This document shows positions 23,191 through 33,863 of a DNA stretch of 39,876 nt, in pieces (the stretch's first letter is position 1; each line of letters starts with the position of its first letter). A program made the position numbers and the translations under genes. Location of the stretch: assembly GCF_001949145.1 (NCBI RefSeq), contig NW_019091640.1:263527-303402 (forward strand), in the 5' to 3' direction. Source of the stretch: Acanthaster planci. Taxonomy: Eukaryota > Echinodermata > Asteroidea > Valvatida > Acanthasteridae. The notes below the pieces were generated by a model, which did no database searches, was not told where the DNA came from, and worked only from the letters and a program-made list of their open reading frames with translations.

Positions 23191-26100
23191 GTAAGAGGAT
23201 GATTGGATTTGGCTTCCATTTTGAATTGTTAGAAATTCAGCTTCTAACCTCTGCTTGCCTGCTTGGGAAATAAAAGACATGTACATTTGTGTACTATCGG
23301 CACATATGCACATTAGCATGTACACTTTGTTTTACTCTGTCAAATGTGTTGGGTGACTTTCTGCTATGGTTCAAAAGTTCACTTAAAATCTTTCTTTGAA
23401 TTCATGCTCTTAGAATCTTTCACTGATCATTTCATTTTTTTCCAACACTGTGCCACGCCTGCATTGTGTTGGTTTCCTTGCTTCGTCTCTTTTATTATCT
23501 GACATTTTTGTCAAGTCCTGTTACTGTTTTGCTCTCCTGCATGACTGTGCAGCAACTTGGTCAGATGTTGTATCAAGGCTCTTACCTTTGGCTAAATGAG
23601 TTTGGTTATGTGGAATTCCCACTTCTACTCTCTGAGGTGACAAACTGAAAATAAAGTGCCATCATGTGGTTTAATGACAGGGGAACAGGGGTTGTTTGTG
23701 TTTGATTCTTGTACTCACCACCCAGTTATCATTTGTTCATCATTTGTGGATCTCAGAATATGCTAACGTACATGTACATGTAGCTTATCAAATTTTAAAA
23801 GCTTTAAAGGGTTATTTCTTCCCCTTTTTGGTTTTTAGATCGTAAACAACTTGTCTATGAGCTGTATACTGAAGTCAGGTTTTAGATCTTCATTAATTCA
23901 TGTGGTTTGTTTTAATCATAAGCTATAAATAGAAACTAGAGCGCTGACTCATGCACAAAGTGATGCTTGCTGGACGCATCCATGTTTGTGCACAAACCTA
24001 TGGAAAACTTGAAATTTGTACAGTATTTGTATGGCTATTCGCATAGCTACATCTGTATTCTAAAACGATATGTCAACAAACCGATACGTAAACAACCTGA
24101 GCGTACAATCAGTAAATGAGCGTTCCATTTTGCTCTACACCCAAATATGTAAACGCGTGTGCGTATGTGCTGCACATGAATTTTGCCGTGACTTTTTTTA
24201 CCGGATGCGCACAACAGCCGCTGCTCCAGAGCCATCAACTCACTTAACCACTGACTGAATTAAGGAAACAACTTTTTGATTTACATATAGCTGAACTTAT
24301 TCGTCAAAAGACAGCCTTCAAAAGAGATGCATACGAAATCGGACGACCTTGCTCAAATTTGAGGGAACATTCCTTTTAAAATAATCAGCTATAAATGTAA
24401 ATAAACATGTGCCATTGCTCACTGCATGTGCGCCTTATTCAAAAGACGTTCACGTATGTTGTACTTGCACATTGCATTTAGAATACATTATTCAATATTC
24501 ATTCTATCTGATTTTGGATGTTCTACAAGCACGCACAGGGATTTAAAATGTCTGCACCCAGGACAGTGTCAAATTTTCTCCGGGCGCAGAATGAGAAGTT
24601 AGCACTCTAGTGTTTATATATAGCTCTATGGTTTTAATCTTAAGGTCTAAATGATTTGTAGGCCCTACATGTATGTTTTAGGTGGTCATCAAAATTCAAA
24701 CCCCCATTTGTTTAAAGATTCTGCCTGAGTGAAATTGACACAGTGAATAATTAACTCTCTTTTTCCAACCTCCCCTCTGTAGACTGGTATCGGTAAGCTA
24801 CATTTTTCAAGTGATGGCATCAAAATTGGCGGTGAGGCTGAATTCCTCAAGGCGCTTTATGCTGCTGAGATCAAGTCCAGACAGGTTAGCAGTATTAAAC
24901 TGTGCTCTCTCTTCTTCCAAAACAACATCTGCCATTGAAATGATCTTTGAAAATTTTTTTTTTAGCGTGGCCAGAGACATTTACGCAAACATATTTTTGG
25001 TCTACTTCATCTGGAAAAGATAATATATATTAATTAATTACATTGTATATGTTTGGAATCCAGTTATATACCCTTGATATGCTTGTCTCTCTGAAGGACT
25101 TCAACATTTGTACATGTATACGTATGCACATAAGCAAATACGTTGTACCCTTTCAGAATGGAACAATTAAGAGAAAAAAATTCTTCTAGAAGTTGTCCTG
25201 AAAATAAAGCAAAGAGTAATCAACCGTCAGTCTACCTTGGTGTTATGACATTCATATCATTAGTATTCACGTCACCGTTACATCGTGAAACGTAGCAAAT
25301 TTCACACCTTGGCCATTCACACGGAGAGTGCATTAAGAGTGCAAATTTGGTGTTAAGTTCCTCTCGGTGAAACGGCCTGTAAAGGTTAATTCAATTTAAC
25401 ATACGAAGTTGAAACTGGACAAGAACGTGTTGGGGACTGCATCAGGGTATCGGTGCACGTCTACCAGTCCGTTCAGATCCAGTGGGAATGTCAGTCATGT
25501 ATTAGCATCAATTCTTGAGGGACAAAGAGCTGTGTCTCTCCCCTCTTGTAGTATTCCTGATGAGTAGTTGAAAATCTGTATTACCGATACATTCCCAGTG
25601 ACTGTGTGAAGGAAAAAAAAGTAACCTGCATCCTTTACAGTCACGGATGGTCGTTGCTCTCCTTAAATCACTTGAGATGGAGGAGAGAATCTGTAGTCAT
25701 TTGACATCCAGACCCTTAGTCTCAACTGAATTAAGTGCCCATTGTGGTACACACATGTGCATCTAGTGCTCGCCAGATGGAGACTCTGTAAATTGCATTG
25801 GCACCTGTTTAATCCTTGCTTGTGGAGAAAAGGCTGATTTTCAAATTTTCCCAGAATTTGAGGAAGCCAAGTGAGAGGAAAACCTGTACATTTTTTGTAG
25901 AGAATGCAAGAACGTGATTTTGTGAGCTGGCGGTACAGGTTAACCCTGTCCATGCATACATGTACTGTACATGTGTGTATTTCATAATAACTGCTGTACA
26001 TTCTTTCTGTACAAAGTTTTCATTGTTGACAATATGCATGACAGATTTTTGTTTTTGTTTTTTTCTTTGGTTGTCGTTGCACAGGACAAAAACCTTGTAT

Positions 26101-28502
26101 TACAGTCGGCCAAAAATGTTACCTTAAATGCCAGGAACGGGCTAGAAAACACAACAAAAGGAAGATTAATAGTCGGTAAGACATCTTGTTGACTGGACAT
26201 TTAGTTTCTTGTTCTTGTTCTGCAAGTTTATCCAGATATTACAAAATTGTGCGCAAGCTCGGTTGATGGAAAAGTAAGATATTTGCACTCGTTAGCAAGA
26301 GATTGCGGCTTTGAGACCCCCAGAGTCAACTTATAATACTTGTGGCAAGCTCTCAGTCAACTCTGAATGTAAAATATTAAAATAGAAGTCATACATCTGT
26401 CCATTGCAAAAATCTTTTAAAATGCCCAAATTGTTGAGTTTGCGTACTTCAGTGATTGGCAGCAGTATTTCAGGAATTTTTTTTGTCTTTGAGAATTAGT
26501 AGGAATTGTCTAAACTAATTTTGGGCACTGCTTTTAAAACCAAAGGAGTGGGAAAAAGCAGGTTTCCAAAAGATGGTAGCAGATATGTTGGCAATTTGGC
26601 AGAAATTAGATTATGATCTGTTTGGAAATCCAACATTTGGGGAAAAACAAACTTCTACACTGTAACATGAAGCATAACGACAAAGTGACCTGTTTTTCAT
26701 TTCCCAGGTCCAGAAAGTTTAGTTTCCTACAATGATAGATTTGTCATCTACGACACGAAGAACAGAATGTTATTCTATGCAGATGAAAATGAGGTGATCA
26801 TTGGTGCCAAAAGAGTCACATTTACAGGTAGGTCAATTAACGGGACACAGTCGTCATGGAGGGTTTTAAAATATTTTTTAAAAATAATGAGATTTATTCA
26901 ACAAATCTAGAGGTCTAAATGTCATGCAACTTTTAGGCTAGTTTGATGGAAAAATGGTGACGCTACTTAAGGACTACAGTGAAAACTTCAGCTAGTTTGA
27001 GCAATATAATAATTAAGACATAAATTACGAAAATTGGTACTTCCTGTGATGTCGCTTGTTTGTTTCATTCTCTTAACAGGAAGTGAAGGGACAGCATTTA
27101 AAGGTCCCATTCAGACACCACATGTTACTTCAGAGTCTGGGCAAGATTTAAGGTAAGGCACAGACCATGCAGATGATTATCCTGATAGTCATCCAAATTT
27201 CTCAGTCCACACAGAACCTAAGGTTTAATTTAATGCTGACAAATCCTAAAGCTTGGATATTTTGCTTCTTTAAAGTGTTTCTTATGCACTACAAATTTTA
27301 GTCTGAATTAATGCGTTTCCAAGAAATATTGAGTGTTTTGTTCAGCGTGTAGAAAGTCTCCACGTACAGTATTTCGTGAACAATCCAGTGAGAGTCACAT
27401 TGAGAAGTTCATTTTAAGCTTATTTCTGCTGAATTAACTTATTTTTTTATGAATAACTAGTGTTCCCTTTATCAAGCTACAAAATCCCCAGCTGTACGGA
27501 TCTTTTCTTCATTGCTCAGACCAATTATAACAGAAATAACCTGGCACTGAGTGCTCTGGGGATTCAGGTCTTAGCAGTAGTCTTCAAATTCTTGTCTGAT
27601 CCTCCAAACTGTTGCCTAACCTCCATTTTTTTCACTTCCAGGCTGGAATCCGTGTCATCAAATTTATTTGTGGAATCACCACAAACCGTTAGCCTTACCT
27701 CTCGCATCGGAGAAGTTTCCGTTTCATGTTTTAACGATATCAATCTCCGATCCAGGCAGGGAAAAGTAAGTCTGGTTTGGATTCTTTTTTTGGCAGCATG
27801 ATGCAAATTACAAAGCTGTTTTACCAAATGTAATCTGAAAATCATAACATTTAAAGGAAAGATTTTTCCTCAACCGCTGACTGGAAGTTTCAGGGATAAT
27901 GCTTTGTTGACACGATATTCAAGGCTACTTTCTTGACTAAGTACCAGTAGTGCTCCCTCCCTTCAAAAAGAATTAATAAATCCATGTCTTCAGAAATTAC
28001 AGGTCACTTTCTGACTTCTGATGCCAGTAAAGGAAGGGACTTTAAGTGTGCACATAATTTTTATCCAAACCACCTGTTATGTTTAACAGAGTGAATGATA
28101 ACGAAGGAATCCTTTTGTTGCAGTTCATTTAAATCTTTAATAATTTGTGACTTGAATTTAGACTGAAGGTCTTGTGGGGTCATCTAATGGTCTTAAGAGA
28201 TTTCAACTGCAACACCACATTGTATTTCTCTTTTACATTTTTGTTCCTTCGCTATCGAAATAAACATTTTCTCTTGTTTAATAATTGTGTGAATCATAGG
28301 AAATTCATCCCTGTCTCCCCTTGTAAAACTCCTCCAGATATCTTTGGACGCAGCCCAAGTCGAAATCAAGAACCTCCCGGAGAGTACCTCAGGAACTAGC
28401 AGCAGTGCAGACGTCTTTGAACTTTGTGCCTGCCGGAATGGCCGCCTCTTCCTGGCCCCACCCATCACTGGCTGCCAAGCCAGGACCGAACTGTGCGATT
28501 GA
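23005..28502 (+). CDS. SGCZ: Gamma/delta/zeta-type sarcoglycan (whole gene, 7 coding exons)
   Basis: Seen: joining 23005-23190, 24783-24884, 26085-26175, 26708-26827, 27080-27152, 27642-27765 and 28338-28502 gives 861 nt, 286 residues plus stop, in frame throughout. A short cytoplasmic N-terminus is followed by [14 protein letters not shown], a transmembrane helix at about 32-55 and then the MNFT motif. The extracellular part has N-glycosylation sequons at N107 and N118 and ends with cysteines 262, 264, 278 and 285, the conserved C-x-C...C...C cluster. Known: these type II proteins form the sarcoglycan complex with alpha/epsilon and beta subunits at the muscle plasma membrane, supporting the dystrophin-glycoprotein complex. 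Vertebrate gamma, delta and zeta are of similar length. Sequence alone does not separate the three paralogs; the SGCZ symbol follows the TUSC3 neighbourhood, and this is probably the pre-duplication gene. Confidence 0.95.
23191..24782 (+). other. Sarcoglycan intron after coding exon 1
   Basis: 1592-bp intron. Scattered ACATGT runs (for example 23769-23780); no coding or transposon signal recognised. Confidence 0.8.
24783..24884 (+). CDS. SGCZ: Sarcoglycan coding exon 2
   Basis: 102 nt, 34 codons, residues 63-96. It matches the family's G-L-(T/S)-GL-EG-SEFL-PLY-KEI-SR segment: [32 protein letters not shown]. Acceptor ccctctgtag; the donor gttagc is weak. Confidence 0.94.
24885..26084 (+). other. 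Sarcoglycan intron after coding exon 2
   Basis: 1200-bp intron ending in a T-rich tract and acceptor ttgcacag. Nothing else recognised. Confidence 0.8.
26085..26175 (+). CDS. SGCZ: Sarcoglycan coding exon 3
   Basis: 91 nt, residues 97-126 plus one base of G127. It contains [15 protein letters not shown], the conserved (L/Y)xxxSxRNVTVNxRN segment with its N-glycosylation site, and a second sequon, NTT. Confidence 0.95.
26176..26707 (+). other. Sarcoglycan intron after coding exon 3
   Basis: 532-bp AT-rich intron, no recognisable element. Confidence 0.8.
26708..26827 (+). CDS. SGCZ: Sarcoglycan coding exon 4
   Basis: 120 nt. It completes G127 and encodes residues 128-166, including [20 protein letters not shown] and IGAKRV, matching the FEVR...GxxLFSADxxEixIGAExLxVxG segment. 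Acceptor ttcccag, donor gtaggt. Confidence 0.95.
27080..27152 (+). CDS. SGCZ: Sarcoglycan coding exon 5
   Basis: 73 nt, completing G167 and encoding [20 protein letters not shown] then QDL, with two bases of R191. It matches G(T/A)EG-xF---xETPxxRxxPxxDLRLESP, which continues in the next exon. Confidence 0.95.
27153..27641 (+). other. Sarcoglycan intron after coding exon 5
   Basis: 489-bp AT-rich intron, acceptor tttcacttccag. No recognisable element. Confidence 0.8.
27642..27765 (+). CDS. SGCZ: Sarcoglycan coding exon 6
   Basis: 124 nt, residues 192-232 after R191. It encodes [20 protein letters not shown], then [20 protein letters not shown] and K. This corresponds to the LESPTRSLxMEAPxGVxxxAxAGxxxAxCRxELxLxSxxG region, including its cysteine. 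Donor gtaagt. Confidence 0.95.
27766..28337 (+). other. Sarcoglycan intron after coding exon 6
   Basis: 572-bp intron, donor gtaagt, acceptor actcctccag. No recognisable element. Confidence 0.8.
28338..28502 (+). CDS. SGCZ: Sarcoglycan coding exon 7 (C-terminal cysteine cluster, stop)
   Basis: 165 nt including TGA at 28500-28502, residues 233-286. [14 protein letters not shown] is followed by a serine/threonine-rich linker and then [20 protein letters not shown] and ELCD. The C-x-C, NG(R/K)L(F/Y)L and two final cysteines match the EGF-like disulfide region at the family's C-terminus. Confidence 0.96.
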   Translation: MSLDAAQVEIKNLPESTSGTSSSADVFELCACRNGRLFLAPPITGCQARTELCD

Positions 28503-31500
28503 GTTTTGCATGGTTCGACATGGCCATTAAACCCAGGTGAAAATGGGAGTTGTTCGCATTCGTCAGCAGTGACAACTGAGCGTATGTGTGGAACTTTTTT
28601 CAGTGTTTGGAGGTTCACAACACTTTCGGCCTTGGATGAAAATGACATGCTTTTTTGTCTGTGCCAAGTCTTTCATTGTGGGCGTTCGTCGTGGTAACCA
28701 TCTCTGATTCAAGATTGAAACCTTGGCTTTGGCTGCTCCTCCGACCTTTGCCCCCACATCAAAGTGTGGTCACGAATGGTTGGACCAACTTAGAGGCTTT
28801 GACTCTCCTTTTCAATGTTAACTTCTTGCTGTCCTTCTAGCTGCAGTCTCTAAAGCTGGGAATCATGAAGCCAGAGCTTGAAGTTAGAAGTTGAAGCTGA
28901 AGAGTGAACAATGGCCTATGGTTTAATGCAAAGGTTGCATTTTCTGGGAGATATTGAGCTGAAAATGGAAACAAAACAAAGCAAACAAACGCAAGCTCTG
29001 CAGTATTGACTTTCTCTCAAGAATCCAGCTTTAGCATGGCTGCTGGCTGATATAGGGTAAGATTATTTTTGCTGCCGTATCAGTGAGTGAGGTAGTCATA
29101 CTTCCGCCCTGAAATCAACTCTTCACGGTTTTCAGAAAATTAATTCATTCATTCAGATAGTGTGGTTTCATTTGTTTGAAACGATCAATATTTGTATTAA
29201 ACAAACTCTTGAAGTCTTGAAGCATTCCAGAGGGATCGTGAAAATAGTCAGTTTTTTAAACTGTAAAAACTATTCTATTAAACAGTATTATTTACATGGT
29301 TTTAGTCTTCTTTTAAGTGTTTGTTTTGAAAGTTGAAAAGCCTTGCCCCTTTTATTATTTTTCATGCAGTTGACAAATTTTCCTAATGTGTAATGGGTTT
29401 GTGTAATGTAACCCTGAAATCATAACATGGTCAGTCATTTTAGGCACTCTACAATCTAGATGTGTTGAGTGAAAAACTTTATGTAGATCTGAAATACATA
29501 GGAGGTTGAAATCTACTGAAACTTTGTTAACTTTGGAATTACTTTTGACCAATGAAAAACACTGGAGTTGGTCATATTGTATACCACCATTTTGTTTTTG
29601 GAAGTTAATTTTACATGATAAAGTATGTCGCTTAAAACTCTTTTTGTTTTTTGGCCATTGTACATCCACCAAAAGCAGATAGAAGTTCTTGGAATTGTAG
29701 GGCTAATTATCTTTCTATTTCAAAAGAAAATGGCTGGAATTCCTCTTTTTTGAAAAGCCAGCAGTGTGTGTACTAAACAGATATGTACCCATGAATCAAA
29801 ATAGATTCTGTACAAATGTGCATTAATACCAAAATTATAAGGGATAGGTCTTTATGATGTGGTTACTTTTAATTCAGTTGGAGCCGTGTTAGACAGATAA
29901 ATTTGTCTGCTCATTTTCAATTCTTTTCCTCATCAAGATAAGACAATTTGTGGTATGCAGAGTTTTCTAAAAACAACTGTAGCATTTAAACAGTGCTTCA
30001 TAACGACATCAGATTTAAAATGCTTGTTTTGCTTACTGAAAAGGTATTGTCTATTGGTTTACATAAAAGAGAAAAATCCTGCTCAATGAAATTCGATGTA
30101 ATTGGATGTCAGGAACTTGAAGTAGATGGAACTTCTTGGTTGCCCCGTATTCAGTTGCATGATGCATATTTCTTTCTTGGTCTTTCTCCGTTTTGGCATT
30201 CCTCTAAGTTCATAGAAGTCTATATGATGCTGTAGCAAATTGTTTTTTCTTGCTTGGAAGTCATCAAGGTCAGAGTTGGGTAGCAAAGAACAGCCTGGTC
30301 ATGTGTGGCAACACGAGTGTTTCGACAGTGCCTGTTATGGTGAGACCAGACGCTGCGTGCCATTTATTTGGTAACAACAGCGTTGCTGTACATCTAGATA
30401 AAATTTACATCGGACTGTGATGGGTTTGAAGCCTGTAAAGCCTAATGTCAGATCTGTTACTGCTGATGTGAGGCTCGCTGTCCCGTTTTTGCTGGAGTAT
30501 GAGGTGCAAGCACTTTGCTTACTGTCTTTTGTTGGATTTTAAATTTGTTTAGTGGATTCAGAGAGATGGCCTATCAAAAAGGCCCAAGGTGTTGGATAGG
30601 TGTGCCAGAGTTGACAGTTGAAGCCCAATGGACATAACTTATGCTCCTCCATAGTGCACCACTAAAATACCTGTTATGGTCATGGCATAAGATTCTGCAT
30701 TGTCACTTGCAAGAGTTAATTTGGGCACATCTGTTGAAGCAGCTGGCTTCATAAATGGGCACTGTATTGTTGTGCAAGTTGATTGTGATTGTGATGAACG
30801 GTGGGTTAACGCAAGTCCCAAGCTCTCGGTATGAATGTGCATTAAAAACAGGTGGGCTCAACATTAATAGTGGAAAACACCCTTTTATAAAACAATTCAC
30901 TTTTGTTTCCTTTGAAATGGGAATTGCTATCAAGTGTAAACAAAACTCAGTGATAGAACTGTGGCCTTATAAAACTCATTCTTGTGACCTCTGTAGCTTT
31001 ACATGGAGCCAAAATCATGGATGTGAGTGTAGTTACAATCACTCCACTACAGGGAATAGATCCAACTTTGGCCCTCTCTCCCCTTTTTTAGGTCATTGTG
31101 CTCTTTCAGAAGCCTTTTTCTAAGGATATTGTATAGTGTATATATTATGCTCGTTTGGTAAACCTTTTGAAATGCATGTAACGGTATTCAAATTGTCGGT
31201 AAGTTTCAAGCGTAATGTAAATATCAATATGTATGTTACAGAATGTTAGTATTTATACAGGAGTAAGAAGTGGGTGGAGTTGTGGGCAGTTTTATGGGAT
31301 GTCACAGGCTGTTGAAGTCCATTATATAGCCATATCATGCGCTCCACGGTGCACGATAACCTCACATTATACTCCACATTGTATTCTTGTTAACCTTTAA
31401 CCTCACATGCACCGTGCACCTCATGCAGTTCCAGGTAAATTCTTTGAGATTTTTAAACTTCCTGTTCTCTTCTTCCTCTTCCTGTGAGGTCTAGAGTTGG

Positions 31501-31527
31501 AGGTTTCATGGAGAAAAAGGCTTGAGG
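28503..31527 (+). other. Sarcoglycan 3' UTR and downstream flank
   Basis: No coding similarity after the stop. ATTAAA variants occur around 29196 and 29276. Many unrelated short open frames are present and look random. The 3' end of the transcript cannot be fixed; a canonical AATAAA appears only at 33412. Confidence 0.45.
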
Positions 31528-31738
31528 CAGTGGCGTAGCTAGGATTTGATTGGTTGGGAGGGCATAAGGGGGGCACCAGCATCTTATGGGGGCACCAGCT
31601 TTCAGTGGTGCGTTTTTTTGGAAGAGCAAGCTTTTGTTAGTTTTGTTTGATATCAATTCATCCGTTTTTTTTTAGTGGGGGTGTACCTGAGGGCACGGGG
31701 AATTTCTGGGTGTGCCTCCCCCCCCCACTACGCCACTG
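31528..31738. mobile_element. hAT-like MITE with CAGTGGCGTAG termini
   Basis: Perfect 11-bp terminal inverted repeats: CAGTGGCGTAG at 31528-31538 and CTACGCCACTG at 31728-31738. The flanking octamers gcttgagg (31520-31527) and gtttgggg (31739-31746) agree at 6 of 8 positions, as expected for a decayed 8-bp target duplication. CAG...CTG ends and 8-bp duplications are typical of hAT elements. The 211-bp body is non-coding with GGGGGCACC repeats and a C-tract. Confidence 0.72.
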
Positions 31739-31746
31739 GTTTGGGG

Positions 31747-33700
31747 TTGAGAATACCATTGCCAGGGTCTTGCAAGTGTTCTGTGGCTGTGGTGTACACC
31801 ATATTTGAGGGAAGCACCACTCCACTACTTTGTGATTGACTTTGAGCTGGCACAGGGCGCTGAGCAGTTGTGCTTTCCAGAGAGTTGGAAATTGCTACTT
31901 ACTGGGAAGAGTAGAGAAGAATTGTCTGAAGGCAAGGGCAGATCAAGTTTGTTTTTTTTCCAGGGGGATGTTTAGGGGCCAAAAGTTTGGCAGTATCTTG
32001 AAGCTTTTATGGCATTTCTTACAATTTAGAGTGAGACTACATTTGGGGACTTTTTATACACTTATTTTTGAAAGCAATTTATTTTTCTCTTTTTTTTTGA
32101 GGGGGGTGTGAGCGATGTTCCCCTATCCTCAGTATGTGCAGATTGACCTAAAAGAACTCTAATTCATGCAGGAACCACTGAGTAATCACAGACTCATTTT
32201 GTTACTTGTACCCCACCTTGAAATGGCTAAAATTGTTTCTAGTAGTAGTTGATGTACAGCTCCATGCAGGAGACATCGTTAAGGATATTATAGCTTCTAG
32301 CTTGTTATTGATACAGAGTGACAGATTTATAAACTTTGCACATTTGGTTCTTAATTATTTATTGTGCTAGAATGCACCTGTTTGTAATTTGAAAAAAAAT
32401 CCACTTATTAAAATTAAAGATAAGCAACTTTTTGTTGCATTTATCAAGGTCAAAAGGGCTGTTTTGCAATGCATGTAGTCAGTGTCTTTTAAAGTGTTAA
32501 GAAATTCAAGTTATATATTTTGTTCCTTGTCAACCTGTTTGTAGACCATTTATGTCATAAAAGCTGAAAAGTAGGTGTTGGCACTCGTATATAAAGATCA
32601 CGTTTCTTTTCATTTCAAATTATTCAACCCAACTATCTTCTCAGAAATCAAAGTCAAATCCTCTCTGATTCAATGCTAAAAAAACATGTATGAGTACAAT
32701 ATAAAAGTAAATGGCTAAGTTAGAATTCTTGAGTTTGAAACGTGAATTAATCAGATAAATAGTCATCAAGTTTAATTTCACCGTGTTTACCCTTATTTGG
32801 ACATTTTTATTTTAGTTTATTTTATAATTGTGTTTTATTTAAGTAGTCTGTATTCCTCTATTTTAAGAGGTTCTTTCTAGTTTTCTCTGAAATAACCTAA
32901 AGAATATCATAGAGCATCTTCAAATTCTTGAACTTTTTCTCCAAACTTGTGTCCAGTCACACACATTCCAGGTCATGATCTCTAGATGGTTGTCCAGTTG
33001 GCTTGCTTCGATTGTTTTTTGATAATTTTGATTTGGCAGATATTCATAGTTTCTTAAGTATGATTTGTTGCACATAACCCACCCTACTCATGTCATCATT
33101 TCATCCAGATGAGCCATGTAATGTACAGCTGTTTGTTTCATAGCAAAACCAGAAAATACTGTGGAAATGGCATACGTTTTCCAAGTTTGAACTCTTGACG
33201 TTCACAGTCTTAAAGTTTAGTTACCTCATCAGACATTTTTGCACAGAATTAAGGAAGAATGAAAAAATAAGTTCTGAATAACTTAGGCTGTCCAGGAAAG
33301 CATACAGATCAAGTGTGTGCATCATTTGTAAAAGAATTTTAAGTAAAATTATAATAATAAGTAATGGAAGGTGATCTATTTCTTATGTGTGCTGTAAGTA
33401 TGTTTAGTTTAAATAAATTTTTGTCACCATGTATTGCCATCTTAAATTCATCATTTTTGATGACAGCAGTGTTCAGTTATGAGTTTTGCAAAGTATAAAG
33501 CAAGTTCTAGAGATTTTATCACTTAATATTATCAATTTGGGGGAGTACCTGACCAATTTGTCACGATTGGGTGATGAAAATGAAAAACAAATCTCTTGTT
33601 TTAGATGAAGTGTTTGGTCTGTTTCAATAACCCAACAAGGGCCAACATACAAAACACAGATGCCACAATCTGGGGCTCGTTTCAAATAGTGTTTGACTTC
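31747..33700. other. Non-coding flank
   Basis: AT-rich DNA with T/G tracts near 31950-31975 and 32088-32106, and an AATAAA at 33412-33417 that could end a very long sarcoglycan 3' UTR. No gene recognised. Confidence 0.4.
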
Positions 33701-33863
33701 AATACGGGCGATTCACAATCGTGCGCCTCAAAGAGTTTGCAATGCTTTGGCCAATCACTGTGCAAAATCTGTCGACCCTTTCTAAACGTGCAGATTTTGC
33801 ACATTGTGATTGGCCAACAGGTTGCAAACTTGTGAGGGCACACTATTGTGAAACACCCGTATT
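33701..33863. mobile_element. Long foldback (hairpin) MITE
   Basis: The left arm 33701-33771 (starting AATACGGGCG, ending GTGCAAAATCTG) is an imperfect reverse complement of the right arm 33791-33863 (starting CAGATTTTGCAC, ending CCCGTATT), with a 19-base loop. The arms share TTGGCCAATCAC-type and GTTTGCAA-type blocks, so nearly the whole element is one inverted repeat of about 70 bp per arm. It does not encode a protein. Target duplications are unclear. Confidence 0.75.

Noticed and set aside
23191-27641. A microRNA inside sarcoglycan introns, as miR-383 is in vertebrate SGCZ
   Set aside because: I looked for a miR-383-like sequence in the introns and saw none. That microRNA is known from vertebrates only.
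28193-28648. 151-codon open frame on the minus strand
   Set aside because: It lies antisense to the last sarcoglycan exon and its flanks. The exon's sense reading is a confident family match, and the antisense peptide resembles nothing.
30755-31123. 122-codon plus-strand open frame downstream of the sarcoglycan gene
   Set aside because: No recognisable domain or splice context; treated as random frame in 3' UTR or flanking DNA.
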